DNA from: Tetrahymena thermophila SB210 | Taxonomy: Eukaryota > Ciliophora > Oligohymenophorea > Hymenostomatida > Tetrahymenidae | NCBI RefSeq assembly: GCF_000189635.1 | Contig: NW_002476212.1 | Location: 1,054,001 to 1,118,000 of the forward strand | Length of the DNA stretch: 64,000 nt | Reading direction: 5' to 3' | Shown here: one piece after another, positions 24,455-35,612 of the stretch | Numbering within the stretch: position 1 is the stretch's first letter | Layout: each line of letters starts with the position of its first letter | Made by a program: the position numbers and the translations under genes | The notes under the pieces: model-generated | Seen by the model: the letters and a program-made list of their open reading frames with translations, nothing else | Databases searched by the model: none | Told to the model about the DNA's origin: nothing

Positions 24455-26698
24455 ATGAGCACACGCGATACTTGTACTGATTATTAAGGTAGTCAATCAT
24501 AGGATTATGAATAGTTTAATGCAAAATCTTCTGATATTTAAAATAGTTCTAGCAATTAACTAGGTTTTTTAACCTAGCAAGATGAGTCAACTTAAATTAA
24601 CAGTGATGAAACCAAAAATCATTTATATTCAAATGCTCTAATTTAAGATGCCTAAGAAGGTAGCTAATTCAGTGGAGAATATGATTGCGATCTTAATTAA
24701 TCAAACAACGTATGCTAAATTTTGTAAAGTTAAAAAAATAGTGAATCAAATGAATTTACAACTCCAAATTTTTCATAAAACTCTTTCTCAGAAGCTCAAT
24801 CTAAAAATGAAGATGCTCAAAGCAATGGCAACTATAATGAACAAGATAAAAATAAATTTTAAACAGTAGATTAAATAAAAATAATATCCAATTAAAACCA
24901 AAATTCTACTATCTAATAAAATAATGATCAATCTAGAATATAAAATGAAACAGCAAAATATTTGGTAACATAATTTAAAACTTCAGATGCAGAAATCTAA
25001 AATTCGTAAGAATAATTTAATGAAGATACTTCTTTTTTATATGGTGAATATGATGAACCAAGCGCTTAATTTTCATAAAATTTGACCTCTAGAGCTACTT
25101 AAAATAATAACTACATCAGCTCAGATGGCAATACATTTTAAGAAGGAAATTAATAGAATAATTTACAACAAGAATGCTAGCAATAAATTGAAATATCTAA
25201 TGAATCACAAAATCATAAAAACAGATAAATTTATCGTAATTCTTAAAAAAATTAAAATGAATAACCAACCATTTATAATAATGAAAATAGTAACATATAA
25301 AAATAAATCTAAAATTAATAAAATTATACAAATGCAAATGTATATACAAACAATTATTCTTATGAATATGATTCCAATAAATATTAAAATTCTTTTTAAG
25401 AAGGAAATTAGTTGAATAATTTACAGAAAGAAAGCTAGCAAGAAAATTAAGCATCCAACCAATACGAAAATCATGAAATTGAAATCGAATAAATTAATGA
25501 TAATTCTTCTAATGAAAATAAATAATAAAAGGCTACAAATTTTTTATAAAATTAGTCCTTTAATTATTCTAGTATTGGAATTACTTAAAACAGTATCGAA
25601 TTTAACAAATAAATTAATGATAATTAATTATAAGAAGAAAATTAGTAGAATTATTTACAGCAAGAAAGCTATCAAGAAAATCAAACATCATTCCAACACC
25701 AAAATCATGAAACGAAATAAAATAATTATTATTTTTCAAAAAATATAAATGAACCAATAATAATTTTGATTAATGAAAATAGTAACTAATAAAACGATTT
25801 CTAAAATTAGTAATATTAAACAAATGCAAATGAATTTATAAAGGATTCTTCTCATGAAAATAATAAATCATACTCTCCTTCATAAAATTAATCCTTTATT
25901 TATTCTGCTGGTAGTGGAATTACTTAAAACAGTATCGAAATTATCAAATAAGATGATAATTAAATTTAAGAAGGAAATTAGTAGAATAATTTTCAGTAGA
26001 ATTATTTACAGCAAGAAAGCTATCAAGAAAATCAAACATCATTCCAACACCAAAATCATGAAACGAAATAAAATTAATATGATTTTTCAAAAAATTTAAA
26101 TGAACCAATAATAATTTTGATTAATGAAAATAGTAACTAATAAAACGATTTCTAAAATTAGCAATTTTAAACAAATGCAAATGAATTTATAAACGACTCT
26201 TCTCATGAAAATAATTAATCAAACTCTCCTTCATAAAATTAATCCTTTATTTATCCTGCTGGTAGTGGAATTACTTAAAACAGTATCGAAATTATCAAAT
26301 AAGATGATAATTAAATTTAAGAAGGAAATTAGTAGAATAATTTTCAGCAAGAAAGCTAGAATACATCCAACCAACAACAAAATCCTAAAATCAAATTTAT
26401 TTATGATGTTTCTTCTTTAAATCAAAATGTATTTTTCTTATTTTTAAACTTTAAATAAACTGAATTTTCTTATTAAATCTTGGAAACCTAAACGTATAGA
26501 GAAACAAATGAAAATAATATTACTTTAGAGGAAAATGAGAAAAAAAAGGATAAAAGTTTATGTAGAAATGTTGGCAAATCATATAGTCATAACTTAGACA
26601 ACATTAATCAAGATAATAAATGTACCATAATAGGTAATGATGATTAGTATTTTATATATTTGACTAATGGAATCATTGAAGATAACGAATAATTTTGA
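24455..26698 (+). CDS. Asn/Gln-rich protein with long internal repeats
   Basis: The open frame has 747 codons in the ciliate code and no obvious intron. Composition is dominated by Asn, Gln, Ser and Glu, many Gln being TAA/TAG. Residues from about 365 carry repeats of roughly 117 codons, containing SPSQNQSFIYSAGSGITQNS, QEGNQQNNFQQ and NEPIIILINENSNQQNDFQN. The second and third copies are 351 bases apart. The C-terminal 100 residues are less repetitive (NVGKSYSHNLDNI, DDQYFIYLTNGI). No signal peptide, membrane segment or known domain. It could be a prion-like or scaffold protein; function unknown. An intron of about 70 bases near 26428 is conceivable but would put a TGA in frame, so I kept one exon. 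Confidence 0.7.
25545..26400 (+). repeat. About 340-350-base repeats inside the Asn/Gln-rich gene
   Basis: Copies begin near 25545, 25879 and 26230, the third incomplete. Copies 2 and 3 are nearly identical in their first 120 bases; copies 1 and 2 share the block ATTCCAACACCAAAATCATG. An 18-base insertion (TTTCAGTAGAATTATTTACAG area) distinguishes copy 2. All differences keep the frame. An older, weaker version of the QEGNQ-NNLQQ motif occurs near 25136 and 25395. Confidence 0.85.
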
Positions 26699-26988
26699 AG
26701 TAAAAAAAAAGAAAACAAAAAACACAATTTATAATATCTTAGTATATTCTCAACAACAACAGAAATATATATATTATCTCAAGAACAAAATAATTTCTTA
26801 AAGATAAAATAGCACTAGTTATAACAAAATTAAAAAGAGATAAAAGCCAAATCTTCATTAATTTAAAATCAAATTGAATTATTTTCTCATTTCATAATGA
26901 GTTAGTTTATTCTTTAATATAAATTAATTATTACTTAATATTTCTTAAAAGGTTAAAAATACTAATTTAATAACTCACTCATATTAAT

Positions 26989-27039
<51 letters not shown>

Positions 27040-27765
27040 TTAACTAATTAACTTACTTACTAAAAAAGTATAAAGTAATAGATTTTTTTAATAAAATTAT
27101 TCTGGTAATTTAACTCATTTGAAAAAACTTATATAAAAATTTACTTAAAATAAATATATAAAAAAACATTTATAATTAATATAAATAAAAAAACCTAATT
27201 AACTACTTTATGATAAATATTCTTCTAAATACATTATATATAAAAACTAACTTTTTACATGTATTCAAAAATTTATATTTTATATTCTTAATATTATTAT
27301 AATTAATTTATATCTTACAGATAAGTTAGCATTTAATTTAAAAAATTAAAACTTTTCTTGATAAAGATAAAATGTAATTATTTGTAATAAATTTATGATA
27401 TTTAATTATGTTAGAATATCAATATGTATGTTTAACTCTCACTTTTAAAATTAATCAAAAATTTTTATTTTCATATATTTTTTCTAATAGATAAGAGATT
27501 AGCTTATTTTTTAATGTCAATTATACTTGTAATAAAAAAAAAAACAATTAAATAAAACCCTTTTATTTAGAATTATATATAAACAGATGACGAAATATTT
27601 AAAATAGATCATTTTTAAATTTATAATACTAATCTCAGTATCTGGATTTATTATATATATTCTTTTGGTTAAGGAATAAAAGCGTGTGTCAACTTTTTCT
27701 ATTTTTAATATTTGATATAAAGAAATTAAAGTTGAAAAAAAACAAATAATAAAAAAATAAAAAAA
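26699..27765. other. Spacer with (CTAA)n microsatellite
   Basis: It holds a tetranucleotide array of about 15 units at about 26990-27055. From about 27290 on it resembles 30200-30659, the flank of the next paralogue, so the duplication includes upstream DNA. No gene seen. Confidence 0.65.
26990..27055. repeat. (ACTA)n / (CTAA)n microsatellite
   Basis: An uninterrupted run of ACTA units, degenerating at the right end into TTAACTAATTAACTTACTTAC. Confidence 0.95.
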
Positions 27766-29106
27766 ATGGCAAACATCTACTAATAAGAAAATATGCTTAC
27801 AACCAAAAATTTACTGATTGATGATAATCTTTAATATAATGACAGTTCCTATTATTCTTAACTTGGAACTTTGACTTCTACTTAAACAAATGATCATAGT
27901 TATCTAAAAAATTCTGATACATCAGAATGCTCCACTAAGAAACTTTTAGTAGATAAGTAAGATGAAAATAAAAACGAAATGAATGATTAATACTTAAAAA
28001 TTCTGGCTATTCCTGATATATTTTCATTTTAAAATGATGATAGCTTCGAAGAATAATTTAAAGCTTACTAAGAAGATCAACTGCTGCAAAAAAAAGAAAC
28101 AAACATTTTCACTGATAATAATAACTATAATTAATATCAACAAATTCATGAAAGCCCGCTCTTCGATGAGGAAGAAAGCATTAAATTTTAAAAGAATGAG
28201 TAATTTTAAATGAATTAATATACTTATCAAGCTTAATAATTTGAAAATAATTCTTTTTATCCTCAATGCGCCAATTAATAATACCAAGTTAAATAATAAA
28301 AATATTCAAACTATTTTGACAATTATATTTATACAGAAAATGATTTTGAAGAATAGGAAGGTCTATTTAATTAAGAATCTTCTTAATAATAAAATTATAG
28401 TCAATTTGAAATTTATTAACAGATGAATTAAAAAATGTTTAACAATAACAACTTTATTCCTATTAACTTTACATAAACATAAGAATAAACAGTAACTTTA
28501 TAACCATTAATTAATGGCTAAAATACTCGAAATAACTGTTAAATTGAATAAATTAAACCTATACAACTTAATTAGCTTGAAGATAATTAATAATAATTAG
28601 AATAATAATAAGAAATTCAAAACGATCTCTAAAAATTTGATGTTTCAATTGAGAATAAAACAATAGTTTCAATTGAGAATAAAACAATAGTTTCAATTGA
28701 GAATAAAACAATAAAAAAAAGAAACAGAAAAAGAAAGCAAAACTTAGTAGGAGAAGATTAGTGCTAAGAAACTAAAAATATAGCAAATAACATTTTCATA
28801 TTTTTATTTGAATAGATAAAAGAATATGGTTATGAAATAAAATAAACTTAAAAAGGCTACATATCTATAAGCAACTTTAATAAAATTTTGACTGAAGAGT
28901 TGAAAAAATAACCTGATTTAAAGAAAATTTTATTAGATATTGTAAATTCAAGCTTAATAAAAAAAGCAACAAATACTAATAACTACAAAACAATGTTCAA
29001 AGTTATTAAATATAAAGCAGGTCTAGAAGTCATGATACAGAATCCTGGCAAATTTAGATCAATAAAAGAAGCTACTAATTATGCTTTTTAAAAATAATAA
29101 AAATGA
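27766..29106 (+). CDS. Unknown protein with conserved C-terminal domain, paralogue 1
   Basis: The product is 446 residues, without introns. The N-terminal two thirds are acidic and Asn/Gln-rich with weak conservation. It then has a basic stretch KKRNRKRKQ near residue 320, which could be a nuclear localisation signal. A C-terminal domain of about 120 residues follows with normal composition: CQETKNIANNIFIFLF, KEYGYEIK, FNKILTEEL, NSSLIKKATN-NNYKTMFKVIKYKAG and MIQNPGKFRSIKEA. This domain is the best-conserved part against the paralogue at 30660. Just before the basic patch an 8-residue unit, VSIENKTI, is repeated three times as perfect 24-base repeats. I do not recognise the family. A DNA-linked role is only suggested by the basic patch. 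Confidence 0.75.
28642..28713 (+). repeat. Three perfect 24-base tandem repeats in coding sequence
   Basis: GTTTCAATTGAGAATAAAAC followed by AATA occurs three times without change and adds 8 codons per unit. The paralogue at 30660 has a single related stretch (APIEKQIKKKR), so the expansion is recent. Confidence 0.95.
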
Positions 29107-30659
29107 TAATTAATTAATTAATATAATAATTTAACTTATTTTAATGTTGTTTATTTTTCTTTTAAATTTATTTTAATTTTATTCATTCTTTTTCTTCCCA
29201 AAAGTAAGTTAATTTTTTTATTATGTAAATAAATAAATAAATAAATACAATCAATATTTATTTTTTCGTCAATTCATAAAATACAAGTAAATTTTTAATC
29301 CTATACTTGATACTATTATTTTTTTCACCTGTGGTTTTAGGAAATATTTCTTTTTTCTAAGTGGATTAGTTTAAATAAGTATTAATTACAATGCTGGTAA
29401 AGTGTCAATTTTTTTTATAAGCACCAGATTAAAAAAAAATTTCTCAAGTTCTTGAAAGTAGACTATTTACAAAATCTGATCATATTTTGAATCAAAATAA
29501 GTTTATTTTATATAATCTTCAAATAAAAAATATTATTATAAACATTAATTAAGTTAAACAATCAAAATTTTTAAAAGATTAAGAGTAAATTTTACAATTT
29601 CAAAAAAATAAAAATACTCCTTAATATAAAAATAAAAGCTTAATTATGAAATTACATAGTAAGTATGTAAATACTTTAAATTTATTTTAAATTGAAAATA
29701 AATTAATAAAATTATTGATAAATAAAATATAATATGTAATAGTTAAAAGTGAATTTTACTTTTTTAATAATTTCTAATTTATTCTGATCAAAAAAATTTA
29801 GAGCCTATTTTGATTTAATTAAAAAGCATCTATATCAAAAACTAAAAGAAAAATTAAGTATCTATCTTTCTTTTCTAATAGTTTATCTATATCATTAATC
29901 ATTATTTGCTGTTTGTATCTTTAGTATTAGATCCACTAATTAATTTATTTATAAATATCTAAATGCTAGTTATGTGAACTATCTATTATTTGTAAAAAAT
30001 GAAGTATAAAACTTTAGTTATAAGTTTAAAGTTAGTTTTTATGATTTTGTTTCATTCATCTTAATAATTCTACATTAGATTAAAGCTTTCAAGAGAAAAG
30101 AATTATTTTTAAAATAGTTTAATTTATTAATTAATTTATATATATATATAACTAAATATTTCACTGTATTCTAAAAATTTTATCTATCTTTTAAATTTTC
30201 AGTATATTAACTCTACCAGCAACCAAATTTTTATAAATTAAGAATTCTTTACAGATGGCATAGCATCTAATTTATAAATGAAAGCTTTTCTTGAAAAATA
30301 AATAATATAATTTAATGAAATAAATTTATAGTATTTAATTATCCTAGACTATCATAATGTTTAACTCTTACAAATTGTACATTTATTTATATGAAATATA
30401 AGAAATTAGCTTATTTTTTCTTTATATCAATTAAATTTGAAATAAAAAAAAATAATTAATAAATAATCCTTTTATTTTTATTATAAATAAATGACGAAAT
30501 ATCGAAATAAATCAGATTAGATTGTATGCAATATTTAAATTAATATTAGCAATTCCAAAAATATCTTGATTTATAATTTTTTTGGCTGTGAACTTTTTTT
30601 GTTTTCAATATTTCATAAAGAAATTAAAGTTAAAAAAAAACAAAAATAAAATCTAAAAA
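29107..30659. other. Spacer between the two paralogues
   Basis: AT-rich. Its first part (about 29107-29570) matches 31878-32320 downstream of paralogue 2, and its last part (about 30200-30659) matches 27290-27765. The duplicated segment is therefore about 2.3 kb and includes both flanks. No separate gene. Confidence 0.65.
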
Positions 30660-31877
30660 ATGCAAAACATCAACTAAACAGAAATAATGTTGACAACAAA
30701 AAATTATTTGATTGATGGTCATCAAGATAATGAAAGTTTAGATTATTCCTAACTTAGAACTATGACTTCTACTTAAACACACGACCATAATAATCTAAAT
30801 AACTTTAATGGATCAGAAAACTCTACTTAGAAGCTAAGAGTTGATAAACAAGATGAAAATAAAAGAGAAATTCATAATGAATACTTAAATCTTTTAGCTG
30901 TTACTGATAATTATTTTAATGATGATAGCTTCGAAGAATAAATTAAAGCTTACTAGGAAGATCTATCTTTGCAAAAAAATGATATAAATTTTTTCTTTGA
31001 TAATACTAACTACAATAAATATCAACAAACTCATGAAAACCTGTTCTTGAGTGAGGAAGAAAACCTAAACATTCAAAATAATGATTAATTTTAAATGTAA
31101 TAAAATACTTTCTTGAATGATGAAGAAAAACTGTTCGTGAATAACGATGAAAACCTTTTCTAGGAAGATCAAGAAAACCTAAAGATTTAATTGAATGGTT
31201 AATTTTAAATTTAATAAAATAATAATCCAGCTAAATAATTAGAATATAACCCTTTTTATCCACAATACGCAAATTAATAATTAAATTATTTAAACTACCC
31301 AATTAACGCAGAAAATGATTTTGAATAGTAAGAATGTCTATTTAATTAAGAATCTTCTGAAGATTAAAATGAACTTTAAATTTATTAACGGATGGATTTC
31401 AACTACTAAAATGAATAAAATATAGAAACTCCCCCTAAATGTGCTGCTCCAATTGAGAAATAAATCAAAAAAAAAAGAAACAGAATTAAAAAATAAAATT
31501 AACTAGGCGGAGATAAGTGCTAAGAAACAAAAAATTTAGCAAATATCATTTTCAGATTTTTATTTCAAAGAGTAGAAGAATTTGGTTATAAAATAGAATA
31601 TAGTGGAAAAGGAAGCATTGGATTTACTAAATTTAATAATATTTTAATTGAAGAATTGAACAAATTATCAAATGATGATTAACAAAATTTAATAAACGTT
31701 TTCATACAAATTGTCAATACAAGCTTAATAAAAAAAGCCATAAATTCTAAAAATTACAAAACTATGTACGAAATTATTAAATATAAAGAAGGACTATAAG
31801 TTATGATATAGAATCCTGGCAAATTTAATTCAATAAAAAGAGCTAATGATTACGCAATTAAATAATATTAAAAATGA
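30660..31877 (+). CDS. Unknown protein with conserved C-terminal domain, paralogue 2
   Basis: The product is 405 residues without introns, 41 shorter than paralogue 1. The shared order is an N-terminal MxTTKN-LID-D start, acidic Asn/Gln-rich middle, FNQESSEDQ-type patch, basic KKKRNRIKK patch, then the conserved domain with KCQETKNLANIIFRFLF, EEFGYKIE, NNILIEELNK, SLIKKAINSKNYKTMYEIIK and NPGKFNSIKRA. Two or three copies of a DEEKLFVNNDENLF-type motif in the middle replace sequence missing from paralogue 1. Function unknown. Conservation concentrated in the last 120 residues suggests that this is the working part. Confidence 0.75.
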
Positions 31878-32328
31878 TATTTAATATAATAATATAACTT
31901 ATTTCAATGTTGTTTATTTTTATATAAAATTTATTTTAAATTAATTTATCATATAACTAAAAGTTAATTTCTATGATTATGTAAGTAAATAAATAAATAA
32001 ACACAATACAATATTTATTATTTGGTTAATTCAGAAAATTAATTTAAATTTTTAATCCTTTATTTGATTCTATAATTTTTTTCACCAGTGGTTATAGGAA
32101 AAATTTCTTTTTGTTTAGGGGATTAGTTTAAATAAGTATTAATTACAGTGCTGTTAAAGTGTCAATATTTTATAAACTCATCAGTGGTTAAAAAATTTTT
32201 ATAATTTCTCATGCCATTTAAATTACATTAAATCAAAATAAATTTATTTTAAAGAATTTTCCAATAAAAACTTTTATTATTTTCATTAATAAAATTAAAC
32301 AATCTAAATTTTTAAGAAATTAGTATTC

Positions 32329-32454
32329 GTGTATGTAGCCTTGAAAAAAGGCAGTACCTTAGGGTACTATATATATATAATATTTTAAATAAGGATTAAA
32401 TTATGTAACTCTAAAAGGTATATTCTTAAATAGTGTAATTGAAAATACATACAC
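32329..32454. other. Candidate structured element or small MITE with 9-bp inverted ends
   Basis: GTGTATGTA (32329-32337) can pair with TACATACAC (32446-32454). Between them lie two small perfect hairpins, CCTT-GAAAA-AAGG and AGTACC-TTAG-GGTACT, in a local GC-richer patch. The matching flank of paralogue 1 (after about 29570) lacks this sequence. It could be a small RNA gene or a short inverted-repeat insertion; nothing identifies a known RNA family. Confidence 0.35.
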
Positions 32455-32837
32455 TTTAGAATTACTATTTCGATACAAAAACAAACTTTAAATTTAAAAA
32501 AAGGTTCAAATAAATTAAAAAAAATATAAAAATAAAGCAACAAATTTTATAATATGAGAAAATTATATTATTTGATATTTATTAATTTATTGTAAAAATC
32601 AATCAAGTTTGTAAAAAGTTATTTTAATTTTTGATAGATTTTGTTATCACAAATGTCCAACTCTTAAAATCTCTTTTTAATTTTCCTTCTTATTTTGTCT
32701 TTTTGAGGCAAAATATATTTTAAAATCAGAAAAAATTTGAAAAACATAAATAGAAATGGTTAGAAAAATATAGGAATGATATATCTTAATGAAATTTGCT
32801 CACTTAAACAACTAAAACAGATTCGTGTGAGTATTTA

Positions 32838-32839
32838 TG

Positions 32840-32907
<68 letters not shown>
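32838..32907. repeat. (ATCT)n microsatellite
   Basis: About 17 units of ATCT lie about 115 bases upstream of the PDI-like gene start, possibly near or in its promoter. Confidence 0.95.
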
Positions 32908-33020
32908 AAATAATGATTTGTTAGTGATTTGATTAAAAAGAAATTTTGCTATGAATATTTTTATATTAATTAAAATATAAAAAAATTAATTCAATACAAT
33001 TCAAAAAAAAGAAAGAAAAA

Positions 33021-33929
33021 ATGTAAAAGTTAGTTATCGTTTTAGGTTTATTAGCTGTTTTATGTGCAGCCCACTCCTTCAAGCAAGGAGGTGCAGTTAA
33101 GTAATTAACTGTTGACGATTTCACCGCTGTTACTGGTATTGGTTCTGGAAAACTTACAAAGAATACTTTCGGTATGTTCTACGCTCCTTGGTGCGGTCAC
33201 TGCAAGAAACTTATTCCTACTTATGATGAATTCGCTGAAAAGGCTACTGATATCAATGTTGTTGCTGTTGACTGGTAAATATTTAGCTTAGAATAAATTA
33301 AAAAGACCTAAAATTTTATCTTTAACTAGAGTTTACCTTTTTGATTAGTGATTTTCGATAAATTTGGATGTTGAAGATAACATATTTACTTTTTTAACAA
33401 TTTAATTTTATTATATAATTAGAGGTGTTGGCATAATAAATTATATATTTTTTTTTGATATTATAAATAGCACAACCAACAGAGCCATCTGCGATTAATT
33501 AGATGTTAAGGGATATCCCACTTTACTTTACTTCACCACTGAAAACAAGCAAATTAAGTTTAATAAGCCTAGAACTCTCGAATCTCTCTAAAGTTTCGTT
33601 TCTAATGATTACAAGTAAGAAACTGGTGTTGATATCACTTTCTAGACCGTTTCTGGTGGCAGTTCTGCTCCTAGCTCTGGTATTTCTGCTTAAGTTCATA
33701 AATTCATTGACTCAGTTGGTGGTCCCGTAAGATTTTTAGAAATAAATTATTATTTTAATTAAATTGCATTCAATAAAAATAGACTGTTTTCGGTGTTGGT
33801 GTTCTTGGTGCCTTCGTCCTCTTGGCTGTTGTTTTAAGTTTCATGTGTGGTGGTTCTGATGATAAGAAAGAATAAACCACCCGTTAATCTGACGAAGATA
33901 ATGCTAAGAAATCCAAGAAAAGAGAATGA
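33021..33929 (+). CDS. Transmembrane thioredoxin/PDI-like protein
   Basis: The exons are 33021-33274, 33471-33726 and 33783-33929 (218 residues). An N-terminal signal peptide (about 1-18, [14 protein letters not shown]) precedes one thioredoxin domain. Its active site WCGHCKK lies near residue 63, and GYPTLLYF holds the cis-proline. A Ser/Gly-rich linker leads to one membrane segment ([19 protein letters not shown]) and a charged tail ending KKRE, which fits a KKXX ER-retrieval signal. It would catalyse disulfide formation or exchange in the ER lumen, like the TMX group of PDI proteins. Codon use is rich in C-ending codons, suggesting good expression. Both introns are AT-rich with GT-AG ends; the first splits a Cys codon (TG|C). 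Confidence 0.9.
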
Positions 33930-35612
33930 TCAATTTAATTTTCATTCTATTAAATAAATATTTAGTTTTTGCAACAAAAGTAAATATTTTTATTTTTGAT
34001 AGCAGTTTATGTAAAGCAATAAGCTTACGTGTGATATTTTTTTTATCCAAAAATTTATTATTCACTCAAAATATAATTAATAATCATTTTCAACAATATC
34101 TATTTAAAAGATATATTTGATTTTATCTGATAATTTAAAAATTGATAAATTTTCTCAGTATCTTTATTTAATCCTATAAATTTCTTAACTCTATATTCCA
34201 TCTGTCAAATATTAGTAAAAATAAGTAAATAAAAAAGTAATTATTAAAATAAATAAATAATTAAATAAATAATCATCAGCATTTCTAGCAAGTTTGTTTA
34301 ATCACGTTTTGATTTCAAATTCATACATAGATAAATAGATAATTTAGTTTATTTAAAAATATTTAACAAGCTAGATTAATATTTTATATTAAAATATAAA
34401 ACTATTAAATTATAATTAAATTTAAATATAAAAATATAAATATAAATATAAATAATACTTTTACATTAATACATTTTAATATTCTATAAACAATATATAA
34501 ATAACTAACTATTAAGTTTTATTTATTAAAATTTACATTTTTTTGAATTTTTTTTAGCTTTTTAGAAATAAAGTTAAATAAATGGATATAGATTGAAAAT
34601 AAAATTCTTTCTTAAATTTTAACAGTTAATATATTATATTAAGCATCATCTGTAATTATTTATATATATTATAATAAATAATAGTTACCATTCCTATATT
34701 CTAATTATTGAAACAGTAAGTAGTTCATAAACTATTAGTAAACAACATTAAAATATATATATGCTTCTGTCTTTAAACTTTTTAGAAATTTAGAAATTAA
34801 AATTATATTTAAATGGAAAATAAATCCTCTTTTAAAATGTAATATTGATTAGTATTAGTAATAATAATAAATTTAGAATAATTGAAACTGAACTGACAAA
34901 TTATTTAACCTAAGAACTTGGGTAATAAATACTTATTGATTAAATTAAAAAATATTATTTTAAATTGTTCGGTTTGATAATTAATAAAACCTTTAATTAT
35001 TAACTTAAAAGTTAAGAATAAGTTAAAAATAGAAGTTTTGAGGAGAAATAAAAAACAAACATAAAAAAAATGATTCTGTTTTTAAACTTTTAAGAAATTT
35101 ATAAATTAAAATTGTTTTTAAAAATTCAAATGGAAAATCCTCTTTAAAAATGTAATATCATTTATTATTTTAACAGTTATATTGGTTAGCATTAGTAATA
35201 ATAATAAATTTATTTAGAATAATTAAAATTGTAACTGACAAATTATTAACTAAGAACTTGAGTAATAAATACTTATTGATTAAATTAAAAAATATTATTT
35301 TAAATTGTTTGATTTGATAATTAATAAAACCTTTAATTATTTAACTTAAATGTTATGAATAAGTTAAAAATAGAAGTTTTGAGAAGAAATAAAATAAATA
35401 AATAATAAAAATAATTTGCCTTGATATAATTGTTTTAATTTGAACGACTATTTTACATCAATATTAAAGAAATAGATTCCAATTTTATAATTATTTTGTT
35501 AATGACAAATTTATATAAAAAATACAAAAATAGATTTGTAATAGTTATTTATAACTAATATATTTGTTAAAACAATCTTTTTAGGTTAAATTATAAAAAT
35601 TTAAAAAAATAG
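33930..35612. other. Spacer with a tandem duplication
   Basis: AT-rich non-coding DNA. It contains a direct repeat pair (34775-35062 and 35072-35400). A weaker, possibly third copy begins near 34545. No gene seen. Confidence 0.6.
34775..35400 (+). repeat. Two tandem copies of an about 300-base spacer sequence
   Basis: The copies at about 34775-35062 and 35072-35400 share long blocks: AATAATAATAAATTTA, CTGACAAATTATT, TAAGAACTTG(G/A)GTAATAAAT, TTATTTTAAATTGTT, TAATTAATAAAACCTTTAAT and AAAATAGAAGTTTTGAG. No reading frame is conserved, so this is a non-coding duplication. Confidence 0.85.

Larger units (their letters stand above)
31878..33020. other. Spacer before the PDI-like gene
   Basis: The left part is the duplicated 3' flank of paralogue 2. 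The middle holds a possibly structured element (32329-32454) and the right part a long (ATCT)n array. No coding sequence seen. Confidence 0.65.

Noticed and set aside
26428-26500. Intron in the Asn/Gln-rich gene (GTATTT...ACGTATAG)
   Set aside because: Removing it puts a TGA in frame within four codons, while the unspliced frame runs on to a natural end.
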